Source: Symsagittifera roscoffensis
Lineage: Eukaryota; Xenacoelomorpha; Acoela; Convolutidae
Length of the DNA stretch: 64,000 nucleotides
NCBI RefSeq assembly: GCF_963678635.1
Contig: NC_087068.1
Coordinates: 17,301,872-17,365,871 of the forward strand
Direction: 5' to 3'
Numbering within the stretch: the first letter of the stretch is position 1; each line of letters opens with the position of its first letter. This document shows, in pieces, positions 35,786-47,304 of the stretch. A model generated the notes under the pieces. That model saw only the letters and a program-made list of their open reading frames with translations. It searched no databases and was not told where the DNA came from. A program made the position numbers and the translations under genes.

Positions 35786-36447
35786 GAAGAAATGGAACAT
35801 TGATGAATGGTCGAGAAAACAAGAGGCAACAAGAAAGAAAATTAGAACAATTTAGAAGTTTTTGAACTTCTAAACGACGAAAAAAGAAGAAAACAAGGGA
35901 GTGATGAAGAAAAAGTCAAAACTCAGAATTGTTTTATTTGTGTGAAAAAACTCAAGTGAGAAACCAAGCAACCAAGTTGTAATTGAAAACTGAAACATTT
36001 AGTTGAGTTTTGAAATTGTTGCATTTATAAATTTGCAATTTGGTTTTAGTTGAGTGGCTTTAGAGACGCTCACTTACTATTCATTTAGAAAGGCTTAAGC
36101 AAAGGAGTATATTTAAATATTCCACCCTACATGACTGTTTTTAATCAGCTAGGAGAACTGATCACTTTGTGGTGACGTGGAAGGCTTGGGTAATCTCTCG
36201 AAGAGGGAGATTGTTTCATTGTTCTTTCTAACCACAGAGTTCCTTAGTTTTAATATTCAGGACAATGACAAGCAAGATTTCCGAAGGGAAAAAGCATAGT
36301 AGGATAATTTTAGCTTGTTGGTTGGCAGGACTGTCCTGCAAACCAACACCTTTTAAATCTAGGAGAAAAAATTTTAATCGAAACATTGACATTGGAAGTC
36401 AGAAAATATGTTTTATCTTTGGTCATATCCTCAATGTGCAGATTAAT
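35786..36447 (+). repeat. Family A 3' tail fragment, copy 3, host of element 2
   Basis: It starts within the last codons of the family A accessory region (GAAGAAATGGAACATTGATG) and runs through the 3' non-coding region to GATTAAT, where element 2 begins. Its first ~70 bases match element 3 and not element 1, so it comes from a second family A subfamily. This is the left flank of element 2 and shows that element 2 lies in family A sequence in the opposite orientation. Confidence 0.8.
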
Positions 36448-37419
36448 TGTAACATTCGTCTACTGTAGTCACACATGAGGCTTAAGAAAAATAGGCCCTA
36501 TAACCATTGGCTCAAGAGTCAGGGACACTATCTCTTGTGTTTTTCTACCTCAAGAACGGTCGGAGCCAATTCGGTTCGCTTGCGACATGAGACTGGAACC
36601 CGTTACAGCTTAAAGGCCACTACCAAAATACCCCCCCACTCTAGAAATAAAAACGTCCCCATACTTAGGTCTCGAAATACCCAAAATACATGAACGCCGT
36701 TAAAAACCGGGTCGGAACAATCCGCTTAGTTACTTTTTATTGGACAGTGGAACTTTGATCCATTTCAGATGGATCAACCTAAAACTCGCCTTATCTCAAC
36801 ATAACTATCATAAAATACACTCGAGAAATTTAAATTGAGAACTCACATGTCGATGCACTTGAGTATGAGGAATAACTAAAAGATAAGCAGCTTGAGAACT
36901 AAATAATATAACTGAATAAGTTTGATGCTAATTAGTTTTAACAACAGAAGTAAGTTCTGTCTCAAGAATCAAAGTTTCTGAATGAACCATTGGGACACTC
37001 GTGTTGTCCACTCTTCCATTGAATGTTCACTCCTTTCCGTTTGAATAGTCGTCCTTTCTCAAGTCTGTATTCTATTCTCCTGTTTTCAGGATAAGACAGC
37101 TCTACTCTCTGATTATTTCGTATCGAGAAATTGCGAATAGCAATTTCCTGTCTTTTTCTTGAGTAGTTTCCCGCAATTGTTAATTCGGTCGTTCTGACTT
37201 TTCACTTTTTGTTTTCAGTTGGTTCGAGAAAACTGAGCATGACTGACTCCATTCGAAATTTTCAAAATCAAAACTTCACTCCAAAATTACGCGTTTCTCA
37301 AGGTCAAACCTCCAGACATGACCGACTGGCACATAATCCCCTGACTCGAGACCGATGTCCCCATCGTGTGTTGTCATCTGCCAGTGAGTCCCAGAGAACC
37401 GAGTGTTGCTCAAGATACA
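36448..37419 (-). repeat. Family B 3' LTR (start tentative)
   Basis: On the minus strand the end is AGACGAATGTTACA (36448), the same as at 28310, 34697 and 56530. The start TGTATC at 37419 is chosen by analogy with family A and gives about 972 bases. A run of 7 C at 36631-36637 corresponds to 13 and 14 C in the other copies. TCCGGGGAGTATGTG-like sequence occurs inside, as in family A. The LTR start remains uncertain. Confidence 0.5.
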
Positions 37420-37730
37420 GTGCCAGTGGTCATTTACAGAAGTTTGCATCGGACTTAAGCTTATCTACCTTCCAAAATTCACAACCATATAAAATTTTCA
37501 AAATCAAAACTTCACTCCAAAATTACGCGTTTCTCAAGGTCAAACCTCCAGACATGACCGACTGGCACATACTCCCCGGACTCGAGACCGATGTCCCCAT
37601 CGTGTGTTGTCATCTGCCAGTGAGTCCCAGAGAACCGAGTGTTGCTCAAGATACAGTGCCAGTGGTCATTTACAGAAGTTTGCATCGGACTTAAGCTTAT
37701 CTACCTTCCAAAATTCACAACCATATAAAA
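37259..37730 (-). repeat. 236-bp tandem repeat at the family B LTR start
   Basis: 37259-37494 is repeated at 37495-37730 with few changes, including the T/C difference in CCCC(T/G)GACTCGAG. The repeat spans the tentative LTR start. The copy at 28310-29840 has a single unit, while 35752-35785 shows the first bases of a second unit, so the duplication arose in one lineage of these copies. Confidence 0.9.
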
Positions 37731-38024
37731 TTTTCACGCTATCGCTAAACAGCAATCAAAATTTGTACACACCTGCACCCATGAATCCCCGCTTTTCAAG
37801 CTGGTATTTTTTTTTATTTTTTTTTTTTAAATTTCTTTTGTCCTATTCAGTCAGGAAATTGTCATGCATCATTCTGATTTATATAATAGATCTATCATAT
37901 TAATAACAATATCTTATTCGTCTAAAATTTCTTTTTCGTGAACCCAGATTTCATCCGAGTTCACCCTCGAGCCCCCTCCCTCTCAAGACTCAAGACTCTA
38001 GAATTTTCCCCTCGAGCCACCGGC
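37731..38024 (-). other. Family B 3' non-coding region
   Basis: Sequence between the 236-bp repeat and the end of the accessory region. It contains a long T-rich tract on the plus strand (37807-37829), that is, an A-rich tract in the sense of the element, and several CTCAAG words near 37982. There is no gene. Confidence 0.6.
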
Positions 38025-41000
38025 TCACCTCATGTCCTTCGCCCTCGAGGTACCCGACACCGGTGTTCTTGACACTGTAATTTGTTCCAACAGTGCTTCT
38101 TCGTCATCGGAGCTGATCACAATTTCCTCCCAGGCCTTCAGCTGTTCATAGGATCGCATCCACTCCCTCTGCTCTTGCAACCTCTTCGATTGATTTGGTA
38201 AGCTCTTTACCTTCGACTCCCGGTTCAAACAGAAGGAATTGTGAAGACTCATGCTTATATTCTTCGCCAGGTCCTCCTCTAGTATTGATTCCCTCGCTCT
38301 AGAATTGTCTCTGGGTACTCTGCCCACTCTTTTCCACCCCGTCGTGATCGCATTTCGATGGGTTAGCAGGGGTCTCTTGAAGGCATCTGGTCCTATCTCG
38401 GCTTGGAATTGTCGATATTCCTTTTGATGTTTCCTCATGTGGTCCTTTGTTACCACATATAACCAGGATGTTAATGTCGCACGAAACCAAGGAAAGAATC
38501 TCAGGCGGCTCCATATATGTCTGATCTCCACTGGTATGGCGAATACCTTGCATGCGGTCTCGAACAACTCAAGTCTCCTGCTGTAATCTATCGCATGAAT
38601 CGACTCAGCTGTTGGCGTTCTCGATTCTCTATACTTCGCTACGTTTTCCTCAATCCATCGTAGAGCCAGCATCGTGCTTACCACCAAGATGGTCACCTTT
38701 TGTCGATGCTCCGGTAGTCCCAACGACTTAATCTCTTCTATATCCCAGATCAGACAGAGATTGGCGCGCTCTGGGTACCACACTGTCTGCGCCAGGCAGT
38801 GGCATGGACAATCCCCATGCGTGAGGTCGATGCTTCTAAGATTGCGTTCTCCCGAGGCTTCTAGGAGAGGCTCCAGTTCCATCATTTTCTTGTGTATCAC
38901 GTCGACTTCTTCCGAGCTTGGAGTACCTATTGCGGGTTTCCCCACCACGTTTTGCCTTCCGTGATCACTTGTGTTTTCGTTCTCCAAGCCTAGAAGTTCT
39001 TCACCCCAGATTTCACTCAAGTCGTCTCTTTGTTCCTTCGGTACTGCTCCTCGGATCTTCCTCAACAGCTTGTGTGAATGATGTGACATCCGAGCTAGTC
39101 TCACACACTTGGGCACTGAGAAGGCTTTGTCTATCAATACCCTCTGGCTGGACACCTCCACCATCGCCATGTGTAGTGGATAGTGCCTCCCACATAGGTT
39201 AGCCAACACTGACCCCACTAAGGATTTCGCATTTAGAGGCAATCCTTAGGCTTCGCTCATGGGAAATCCCATCTCCGCCTCGAGTCCAATCTTCCAATTT
39301 TTGATGTGCTTCTGGTTCACTTGTAACACTACGGGCCATGATTCCACGCTCAACGCGGTCACCAGGTGGTGTTCTGACTCTAGCCTCTCCAGTGACTGGA
39401 GACTACACATTCTTGAGAAAAATCCCAAGGCTGTCGCTAGGTTCACGGTGCTACTCGCGTAACATTCAGCCACTATCTGTATCTCGCTCTTCTCCCTTTC
39501 GGTGATATCCTCAAACCAGGTGATGAGGTCCTCTCTCTGGAAAGACTGTATCCTGACGCATGATCGTCCATCACAAGTATGCTCGCCGTTGCTACATGTC
39601 GAATCAAGACAACTGCCCGGCTCCATCATCTTCACCGACCCTGTTCCACTCGTCACCTCACTCGACTCTTTCATCTGAGGCAGGATCAGTCTGTGTACCA
39701 TACTCAAGGTCGTCAAATCCTCATCCTCTGTCGGTGCCAATCTCACTCGCTCAGTGACCTCCTCAATCAGGCTCGCATGGGGATGTGGACACCAGGAGGG
39801 TCTGAGTAATTTCCATACCACTCCCAGATTCGTGGTCAACACGCCATTCTCGTTGCCCATTTTTAGTTCCACTCTTTTACTTGAGCGTGGCACACTTATC
39901 ACTTCCGGCGTTCTCTCGAGAATCAGACCCAGGCTAGGTCTCTCTCTCTCCACAGTGTCTATCTCCATTATCTTCTCTGTCCAGAACTTCAGTAGCTCCG
40001 CCACCTCATAGTTTCTGTGGGCACCTCCGGCTTCCAAGTCCAAGAAGGGGTTGTACGCCATTCCCATCACTCCAGAAACATACTGGTACTCTCCCTTTTT
40101 GTTGAGTTTTAAGTACTCCCCTGACGAAGCCAGGTTGCGGTGAACGTCGTGTTTCTCCTCGAACTTCTTGTTGTAGAACCTTCGTATCTCATCTAACTTC
40201 CTATGGCTCTCCAGAGATTGCCTAGAACCATCCTCCCTCTCTATTCCAGTACTCTGGTACACACTCAAGATGACTGTGGAGACTCTCCTTTCCAGCGTCT
40301 TGCTTCCAACTGCTTTCTGATGACATGCTAGGATGGTACTGTCAGTCATCATCGACATCGTCCATCTCAAGAAACAGGTTGCATCTTTCCTTCTTGCCAG
40401 ACTCGAGCCTGAGTTGTCCCTGGCTACGTGCTGCATCAGCATTCGATATATCTCTAGATTTTTGCCTCCCAGCTTCAACTTATCGTACGAAGTCAGTGTC
40501 TCCAGCTCTATCCCCAACAGGCTCCACGCGAACATCAGTTGTCCTGCAGTCCTGATGAATGGATTCGCCATCAGCGGCGGTGCCGATGAGGGTGTCCTTA
40601 TGGCCTCTTCAAAATGATCCTTCATTAAGTTTTGCCAGGATCTCTTCAGCTGGTTCGCCAATTCTATCTTGTTAACCTCAGCCTTCTGCTGGGTGGCCCA
40701 ACTGTGTCGTTTGCGTGCTACTCCACTGTTCAATTTCTTCAAGCAGCCTTCCATTTCCTTCAATGTCCCAAGGGCTATCCACCACGGTCGGGAGGTATTT
40801 CTGGTTTTATTCTTCTCAAGAGGATCGCTGGTCACTTGTTTCCCAATAGCCTGATGTTCACTTGAGACCCATTCTTTACCAACGTCTACCTCCCAGGTCT
40901 GCCCGCTCGTCGAACCTCGCTTCATTTTTATTCTCTGAGGTTTGAAATCTTCCTCCGTCACTGAGCTAGTGGGGTTTTCCATTTCCTTTTCTATGTCGAG

Positions 41001-43785
41001 CAGTTTCCTCGGTTCATAGCTACTCTTGTAGGCTGCCGTCTTCCATCGCGCCAGAACCATGGGGGCCGTCTCTCTCAAGTCCTTTTCCGAGACCGCGTCA
41101 GCTGAAGGACTGCCCAATCCCTCCACGTCTCTCTTCTTCTTGCGAGACCTCACGTCTTTATTCGGGGGCGTCGTCGTTATCATCACTGATTCAACTTCCT
41201 TCTCTCCAACCAACTCTTGCCTCCCCCCTGCTCGAGCTTTAAGGATATTAGTACTTTTAATCATATTACTAGTTCCCACCTTATCCCCCCTTGTATATTT
41301 AATTATTTTATTGTCAGTTTTCTGTTTCGGAGTAGAGCTGTCTTTACATTTGTCTTCTCTGGTCTTTTTTGATGTTTTCCTCAACTCGACCATCTTGCTC
41401 AGCAATTCTCCTCTAGCTTTCTCCTCTAAACCCGTCCCCATCAGGACAGGTTCACCGAACTTCACCACTGTGTCCCACAGTTCCTCTTTAAAATTGTCCA
41501 ATGTGGTGTCCTCATCCACCTCTCGATTGAAATCGCTCAAGAATTCTTGCCAAGCATCTTTGTTCAGAGTGCCCAGGAAGGCGTCTCTGTTTCCCTCGAA
41601 GGTATTCTTCTCCCTTCTCTCCGCACTCAAGAAGATCATCCCCATTTTGGGATTCTCGCTCGTCAATGACATCTCTGGGTCCTTGCGGGGGGATGAGGTC
41701 AGAGGTGGCGTGGGGGTATCTGCCCAGTTTTCTTCACTCAGATCCTTCAACAGTTCCTGCGCAGTGAACTCCTCCTCCGCTGGCTTCTGCTCCGGTGTGT
41801 TTCCCACCTCCATATCTTCTCCTGCCTCACTGAGAGTTTCATCCATGCTCTCGTCTCCCGACTCTGCTTCTCTTCTCTCAAAAATCCTCTTGAATCGATC
41901 TTCCACGGTGCCACTCTTTTTATCCCCAGGGGTGTCTATTGAAAGGGGTGATGGTGTCGTTGGATTCGTCCCCTTGTGCTCTGTCAGTGCCACGTACAAT
42001 GGACCTGCTGCATCCAGCTTCTTTCCTTCCCGATTCCGTTCCACCTGCTCTAGTCCGTAAGGTGCCCGGTATCTCCTTGTGGCAAACAGCATCTCGTCTG
42101 CTTTCAGTGCGATATGCCCTTCCTCCACTATCATCCTGCCGTCGTCCCATGCCGGCAACTGGTTCTCTAGACTTGCCCGCTCAAGTACTCTCAAGGCATT
42201 TCGCACTTCGAATTTTGGGGGCATCGACCCTCTCATTTTCTTGGCTTGAGTCGTCCATGAGTTTACCTTCACATCGCTGGTATGGAAATAAATCGCTGCA
42301 GTGTAGCCGATGAAGAGCGGATCCCAGCCGTCGGTAAACTCCTTCTGCCGTTCTTCGGTTGTGGTTCTCGCGTAAGGGGACGGGACAACCAGGGAACTGT
42401 TCATCGCCAGGGTCATTCTCCTCACTATGGGGAACTCGGGAATGCGCGTTGGTAGGACTTCTTTCTCCAATATCGCCTCTAGCTCCTTTTTCACTAACTC
42501 GAAGCTTTTCGTCCATGCAGGAATTCTCAAGATTTCTTGCCCATTGGCTGTCAAGGGATTCAAGTTCCAGAACTTGGGGTAAGTTTCGATGGGGCCCTCG
42601 CGCTTGCCTCCCATCCGGATCCTTCACCTTTCCGAAGAGCACCGTGTTGCTCATTTGTGCCCTCAGCACCTCTTGCTGACACCAGTTCAGTGTCGTTCCA
42701 TCTAGTACGCTTATGAGGCTCACGTGGGTCACGGAGTATCGATAAGCCGTCACCAGAGGATCCGGAAACGCGAACGTGACGGCCGGTCCATATATACAGG
42801 TCACGACCTCCCCTAGCCCCCGGATAATCCCCATGGGATCCGATCTCATGGCCAGGCATAGGTCCGTCAATAGGGGCATGCCTCCATTCACTCTTCTCCA
42901 TTCCTCTCTTGTCTTCGGGCTCTTTTCTTCACCAGTCAGGTACCTGTTTTGCATCAGTAGATACTGCACTAACAGTGTCCTTAGCCCGGCCGCACACTTG
43001 TACGAGTAGGTCTCAATACTCGAGTGTGTTCTTCCCATCGACAGGGGCTCCCCGTACCTCATCAGTCGGTGAAATGACGCCAGCTCACCGTGGGTCAGAA
43101 GCACTAACGTCAAGTACCCGTCTATTCTGAGGGTACCCACGCCACGACTGAACATGTATGCTGGGCCCATATTAAACAAGTGCCTCGGGTAAACCAGGTA
43201 CAGCGCCAGCAACAGACTGATAGGCATGTTCAATACCTCCTGTATGAATGCCTTGAAGATAGTCTCCTTCGCACTGTACACCTCGGTCAGGAACTCTTTT
43301 CCCCAACAAGGACTCAAGAACTCGAGAATCTCATGATCCCTCCTCGTCCTTAGCTCACCTCTCGCGTGCTCCCTCCAGAACCCTCCAATCGTGACCTCAT
43401 TGGCTGCTGTGACGAACCTGCCAACCGTCATCTCCTTCTTCTCAGCTATTCCCAGTTGCTCCTCAAGAAAATCCCAGATCTGCTTCACCAGAAGCGGCGC
43501 ATCTTCTCTTGTTTTCTCCGTGGCGTTTTCCAGTCTTGGGGTCAAGAAGGGCCATTTGCCTCCCTCTTGTGCCAACCGATACACCATCGACTCTAGTTGC
43601 TTCTCCGATGCGGCCACGTTCTTCCTTTCGTTGTTCGGCCCTCTAGATTTGCTGGTTGAGCTCGTGATGGTCAACTCCATGTCCCGAAACCACAGACTAG
43701 CCGTCAGGTGAGCCACCACTGGATGATCATCCCTTATAATCGGGCTGAGCTTGAGTTGCCTGGCGAAGTTGGATATCTCCAACAA
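38025..43785 (-). CDS. Element 2: very large C-terminal accessory region, unknown
   Basis: Long open stretches equivalent to the 1,848-codon frame of element 3. Conserved landmarks in order are GGMPLLTDL, YGPAVTFAFPD, TTLNWCQQ, an acidic low-complexity middle, a CX4CX6CX4C cluster (PGSCLDSTCSNGEHTCDG), SVPKCVRLARMS, CPCHCLAQTVWYPERANLCL, and LHNSFCLNRES near the end. It is hydrophilic, without signal peptide or membrane segments. No family is recognised. The last block ends at 38025 (DMR). It is probably the C-terminal part of the same polyprotein or mRNA as the SGNH gene. It is a fossil copy, not fully open. Confidence 0.72.
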
Positions 43786-43796
43786 GAGGACCTCGT

Positions 43797-46700
43797 CTAG
43801 TACGATGAGGATGTCGGCAACTCATAAAAGCCTCTCAACGCATGGGAGACATCCGCCCATGCCGCCGCGAGTTCTGATCTGCGCAGTCTCAAGTTCGTCG
43901 GTTCCAATTCTCGGTTGGGAGCTGCCATCAAGACACGCCACCCATTCCCCTCTGCGATCAAGATCAAGATCGCGTACACAAATTGCAGAGCGAGCGGCAT
44001 GCTCGAGTACCCGGGGGACGTTGTGAACGCCAATTTTGTCTTGGAGCCGAATCTTGAGGCAACATTCTCTTGTATCTCATTTATGGCCGCAAATAAGGTC
44101 TGGATGGCTTCCCAGATCCTCTTTGGCGTGGGCTCACCACCCTTGAGCTGCTCAAGAAATCCCGTTGCATGCAGATGATCGTTCATCCCTGCAAACAGTA
44201 GTAACTCAGGTTCGCAGGGCATTTCTGACTTCATTGCCACCACCAGGGTCAACATCTGGTTTAGCTCCGCTCCCGGCAAGGCATATATCAGGGTCTCTGG
44301 CCAGAACAACTTGGGAGACGTTCCTTCAAAATCTGATCCTGCTACGATAACCACCCTTGCTGCAGCTGGATCTGCTCTGTCGTAAACTGCCAGGGTTTTT
44401 GCCAGCTGCGTCTGCCCGCAGGGTTTCCCATATCGGGGGTCGTTGGCCAGTCTTGTGCCTTCATATGCGGCGTCTGGTAACTCCATGTCTCTCGGGTCCA
44501 TCAGTTTGTCTACCACTCTCAATTGTGCTGGAGTGGCCACTCTAATTCTGGCAATGCTGGTTCGGTGCTTGGGAGGCTCCACCACCAATCCCGGGCTCCC
44601 TAATGACTTGAGAGGTCTGTAATTGATCGGTCCCATCACCGATTTTGTGGGAATTCCAGTCAGATCCGCCGTCTCCATCAACTTCGCTCTCGAAAAATGT
44701 GTTTCATGAGCCTTCAACCAGTCCACGCACTGGTGTCTCCCCAAGTCTTCGTGTGACACCTGTTCCAGACCCAAAGCTCTCGCTAGCTCCTGCCTACATT
44801 CAAGATCCTCCAGATCTAGTTCCTTGACCTTCTCCTCATATTTCGACCTGCTGGTCTCCAGTGGCTTCTCTGACCTCTTCTTCTCCGCAACCACCACTGA
44901 GGATATTATCGACCCTTGAGGAGTTGCTGATATCGCTTCATCTGCTTCCATGGGTGTGGTGCTCGGTAACTTGGTCCGGCTGTCCCTCAAACTGTCTCTA
45001 GAATCGGCTCTCTCGCCTAAGCGACTGGACAAAGACCTCGGGTTGAAGAAGGGTGGGTTTGGAGGTGGTCCGAACGTGACCTGTGCTGTCTCCAGCAATT
45101 CTGCCTCTAGCGCACATATGTGTCTTTGGAAGACGTTGTTCAACCACTCCACCACTCTGGGCCAATCAAAGTGAATGCCATCCGCAGATGCATCGTCAGG
45201 GAAAGAGGATAGCTCCATTTGTTCAGCCACGTCCAGTAGCCTAAGGGGAAGGACACTCCTTTGATGTACCTTCTTGATTGCTTCGTTCAGGCCTCGCACT
45301 TTTGGGTTCATCTCCACTGCATGTTGATCCGCTCCCATGTTGTAGGGAACAGTACATACCGTGAGAATGGACGGATCCATTTGGATCCGTATTTCCTCGA
45401 GAATGCAGCTCATCTTTTCGTGCAGCCTTGTCACCTTCCTTGCTTCCCCCCTGGACACATCATTCGTCCCGACCATCAGGGTGACCGTGTATACACTCAC
45501 CATCCCTAACATCTCAAGTGTCGCTAACATCTGCGGCGTTGCTGCTCCGGCGAAGCTCAAGATTCCCGTTTGCCAATGGGACTGGATCCGGGTCAGCACC
45601 CGCAGTAAGCTGTCCCCAATGATCAAGTGAACCACGCCTTCAGGCACTCGCGGATGCATGAAGTACTCCACCCAAGTCGCGTCGTGGAAGCAATCTCTCC
45701 TCTCCCTCTGCGCCGCGTTCCAGTCTATCCGATTGTGCTTGCGATATCTCCCTTCCGTGTTCTTCTTGTAGCTTGAGATCACCACACTCCTGACAGGTTG
45801 CTCCCCCCACGTCGAGGGTAAGTCCGCTCTTGCCGAACCCTCTCGACTCCTCAGCTGTAGCCGCTCGTGCAACTCTTTCAATCGTGACGAGCTGCCACTC
45901 ACCTGACTACTACCCGGGTTCGAACTCGGCGTATATCCAGGCAGCGCGACGTCCATCAATGGTCGTATTACTTGAGTCTCCATGCCGCGCAGGGAAGATG
46001 CTGATTCGGGTGGGATCCATACCTCCAGCCCCTCGTTCATATGTTCCTGAGCCGCACGATCGAGGTTGAATCGTCCCTTCGACCTAGGAGCTTCATCTAC
46101 CTCCATGCGTGACTCTGGCCTTGAGACAGTCACTACCCGTTCTTTGGGCCTAGCGCCTTTCTGCATATCGAGCTCGCGTTGTTGTCGCTGGATCCTCTCA
46201 AGTTTTGCCTGATCTCTCTCGAGAGCCTGCTTCAGCTGCTCACAATTCGCGGCATTCTCCCGCACCCTTTCTGCCTGTAGCCGCTCAGCCCTCATTATGT
46301 CCAGTTCTCTCCGCGCTTGGTCCCTCTCAAGCACCGCTTGATCCCGGTCGAGGTTCGCCTTGTTTCTTTCCCGCTGGGTTTTCTCGAGTTCTCTCTGCAT
46401 GGCACTGACGTCCGGATAAGCTTCCCCCGTCTGCTGTGCCCGTGTCATCGATAGTACTTTACTCGACTCTGGCTCGTGGACCTGACTGATGGTCTGACCG
46501 GCAGTGGGAATTCCCCCGCGCCATACTCCGTATTGTTGTTCAGGCCAGGGTTCCTCGCCAAATCGAACCCCCTTATCGCCCCATCCACGTTCCAGGACAG
46601 CCATCTGATTTGTTCTTGATTGGACACTCCATCATTGGTGTAGCCTACCATCAAAACCGCTTCCGTCGGAGACTCCCGACACTCGCCCTGTTCCTCCAAT

Positions 46701-46873
46701 TGGAGGATGGCGTTCAGCATCACTGCCATTCTCTCGTCCACTTGAGTATAATCCAGGTCCCTCAGCCGCCTGTACAATTCGTCAAGTGTGGGCTTTTTCA
46801 GAGCCGATGGCATGGACTTCCAGAATCGATCTGCCATTTCTGTGATTTCAATTGAGTCCTTGAGTATTAGCAA
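43797..46873 (-). CDS. Element 2: coiled-coil protein with SGNH hydrolase and second SGNH-like domain
   Basis: The N-terminal part (DELYRRLRDLD, PTEAVLMVGY) matches the start of the same gene in element 1. A long coiled coil follows, rich in Arg, Glu and Gln (QRELEKTQRERNKANLDRDQ onward, about 80 residues). The SGNH domain lies at about 45090-45635: HLIIGDSLLRVL, LSFAGAAT, LMVGTNDVSRG and ADGIHFDW, so the Ser, Gly, Asn and Asp-His positions of the family are all present. After a linker, the second SGNH-like domain (about 43830-44360) shows VVIVAGSDFE and LLLFAGMNDHLHATGF. SGNH enzymes hydrolyse esters, often acetyl groups. Coiled coil plus esterase is the layout of CR1/L2 LINE ORF1 proteins, which bind nucleic acid. 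Confidence 0.8.
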
Positions 46874-46945
46874 CTTGAGTTTTACCTGAGCAACTTGAGT
46901 ATGAGCAACTTGAGTTTTACCTGAGCAACTTGAGTATGAGCAACT
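46866..46945 (-). repeat. Short tandem repeat with AGCAACTTGAGT core
   Basis: The core AGCAACTTGAGT (plus-strand reading) occurs about five times, alternating with TTTTACCTG and ATG spacers, in a two-part unit of about 35 bases. It lies at the start of the coiled-coil gene of element 2. The core contains CTTGAG, a word that is unusually common in the whole of element 2. Confidence 0.8.
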
Positions 46946-47304
46946 TGAGTTTTCTTTTTGAGATGTCGTTTTCTTCCTTCAATTGAATATAGATGAGTAG
47001 TCAATGTGAGTTCAACAAATCAATCTGAAAATAACACCCGATTTTTTAGACCGACAAGCTGTGTCCCTAACCAGAAAACCCCATTACTTTTATGATAAAA
47101 ACCCCCTCCTTTTCGCCCTACTAAAATAGTTCAATTGAAATATTCTAAAAACATGCAGATACATTTTATGTTTTAGCACCATCAATCATTTAAAATAATT
47201 ATTGTCATGCCAATCACCCCTAAGATCCCTTACCTGTTTTGTACCCCAGTACCTATCTCAAGACTCCTCCCTCACACCCGGCTCGATATCCCCGTGTACC
47301 CGAC
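46946..47304 (-). other. Element 2 non-coding gap before the accessory genes
   Basis: About 360 AT-rich bases between the macro-like domain and the coiled-coil gene, with no open frame. It is equivalent in place to 12154-12562 of element 1. The shared position of a non-coding gap supports separate expression of the accessory genes, for example from a spliced RNA. Confidence 0.5.

Noticed and set aside
41059-42060. 333-codon frame on the plus strand, opposite the accessory region of element 2
   Set aside because: Antisense shadow of a conserved coding region; Ser/Leu-rich wording typical of reversed acidic sequence, and no counterpart in family A.
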